Of a stretch of 17,063 bases of DNA, positions 17,048 to 17,063 are shown in pieces. The stretch spans positions 1-17,063 of the forward strand of contig JAEUMX010000120.1 of assembly GCA_016791285.1 (NCBI GenBank), given 5' to 3'. Under the pieces are notes generated by a model. That model had not been told where the DNA came from, searched no databases, and saw only the letters and a list, made by a program, of their open reading frames with translations. Made by a program: the position numbers and the translations under genes. The stretch is from Burkholderiales bacterium. GTDB taxonomy: Bacteria; Pseudomonadota; Gammaproteobacteria; Burkholderiales; JAEUMW01. Each line of letters opens with the position of its first letter. Positions within the stretch are counted from its first letter, which is position 1.

Positions 17048-17063
17048 TGCTGACTACGCGATA
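17047..17063 (+). CDS. Possible start of the next gene, overlapping pilQ (truncated by the window edge)
   Basis: The pilQ stop forms TGATG; the ATG at 17047 opens MLTTR and runs off the window after 17 bases. A coupled downstream gene is expected because pilMNOPQ is often followed by aroK-aroB (shikimate kinase, dehydroquinate synthase) in beta- and gammaproteobacteria. Five residues are far too few to identify it. Confidence 0.3.

Overview
The window is an ordinary stretch of chromosome from a Gram-negative bacterium, most probably a betaproteobacterium (a Rhodocyclales/Nitrosomonadales/Burkholderiales-type background; no species can be named). The evidence is LptD and a pilus secretin (so an outer membrane), cytochrome c4 divergent from engB, rubredoxin divergent from thiD-thiE-hemL, mrcA divergent from pilMNOPQ, and GC-rich coding with strong G/C third positions. 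By eye the right third (5' half of mrcA and the pil genes) is less GC-rich than the left. I see no insertion sequence, phage gene, CRISPR array, tRNA or rRNA. No gene-free stretch exceeds about 160 bases.

Layout. 1-3031 (+): 3' end of lptD, surA and rsmA (envelope biogenesis plus 16S rRNA dimethylation), without the pdxA gene that sits between surA and rsmA in E. coli. 3009-3598 (-): rubredoxin and gloA, translationally overlapping. 3669-6451 (+): thiD, thiE, hemL (thiamine and tetrapyrrole synthesis). 6432-7055 (-): cytochrome c4. 7142-8941 (+): engB and hemB, separated by a highly structured 138-bp spacer. 8947-11914 (-): mrcA (PBP1A) and a small nucleotidyltransferase-like protein. 12066-17047 (+): pilMNOPQ, the type IV pilus alignment complex and secretin, joined by four identical 4-bp ATGA overlaps. 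The last 17 bases may open the next gene (often aroK in this context).

How the genes work together. lptD/surA/rsmA is the classical outer-membrane biogenesis operon: SurA chaperones beta-barrels including LptD. hemL and hemB are two steps of 5-aminolevulinate-based haem synthesis and flank a dihaem cytochrome. PBP1A and the PilMNOPQ machine are both envelope-spanning and share a divergent control region with a perfect TATAAT on the mrcA side and a repeated TGGCGCCA palindrome.

The most interesting item is the engB-hemB spacer. Read on the minus strand, it has four successive hairpins, ends in a textbook intrinsic terminator (GC-rich stem plus U5), and two hairpin loops carry CUCC-rich anti-Shine-Dalgarno sequences. 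This predicts a small trans-acting RNA encoded opposite to both neighbours. The terminator overlaps the last codons of engB. A conserved RNA element next to hemB has been described bioinformatically in betaproteobacteria, so the element may not be new, but the minus-strand reading with anti-SD loops is what the sequence itself supports.
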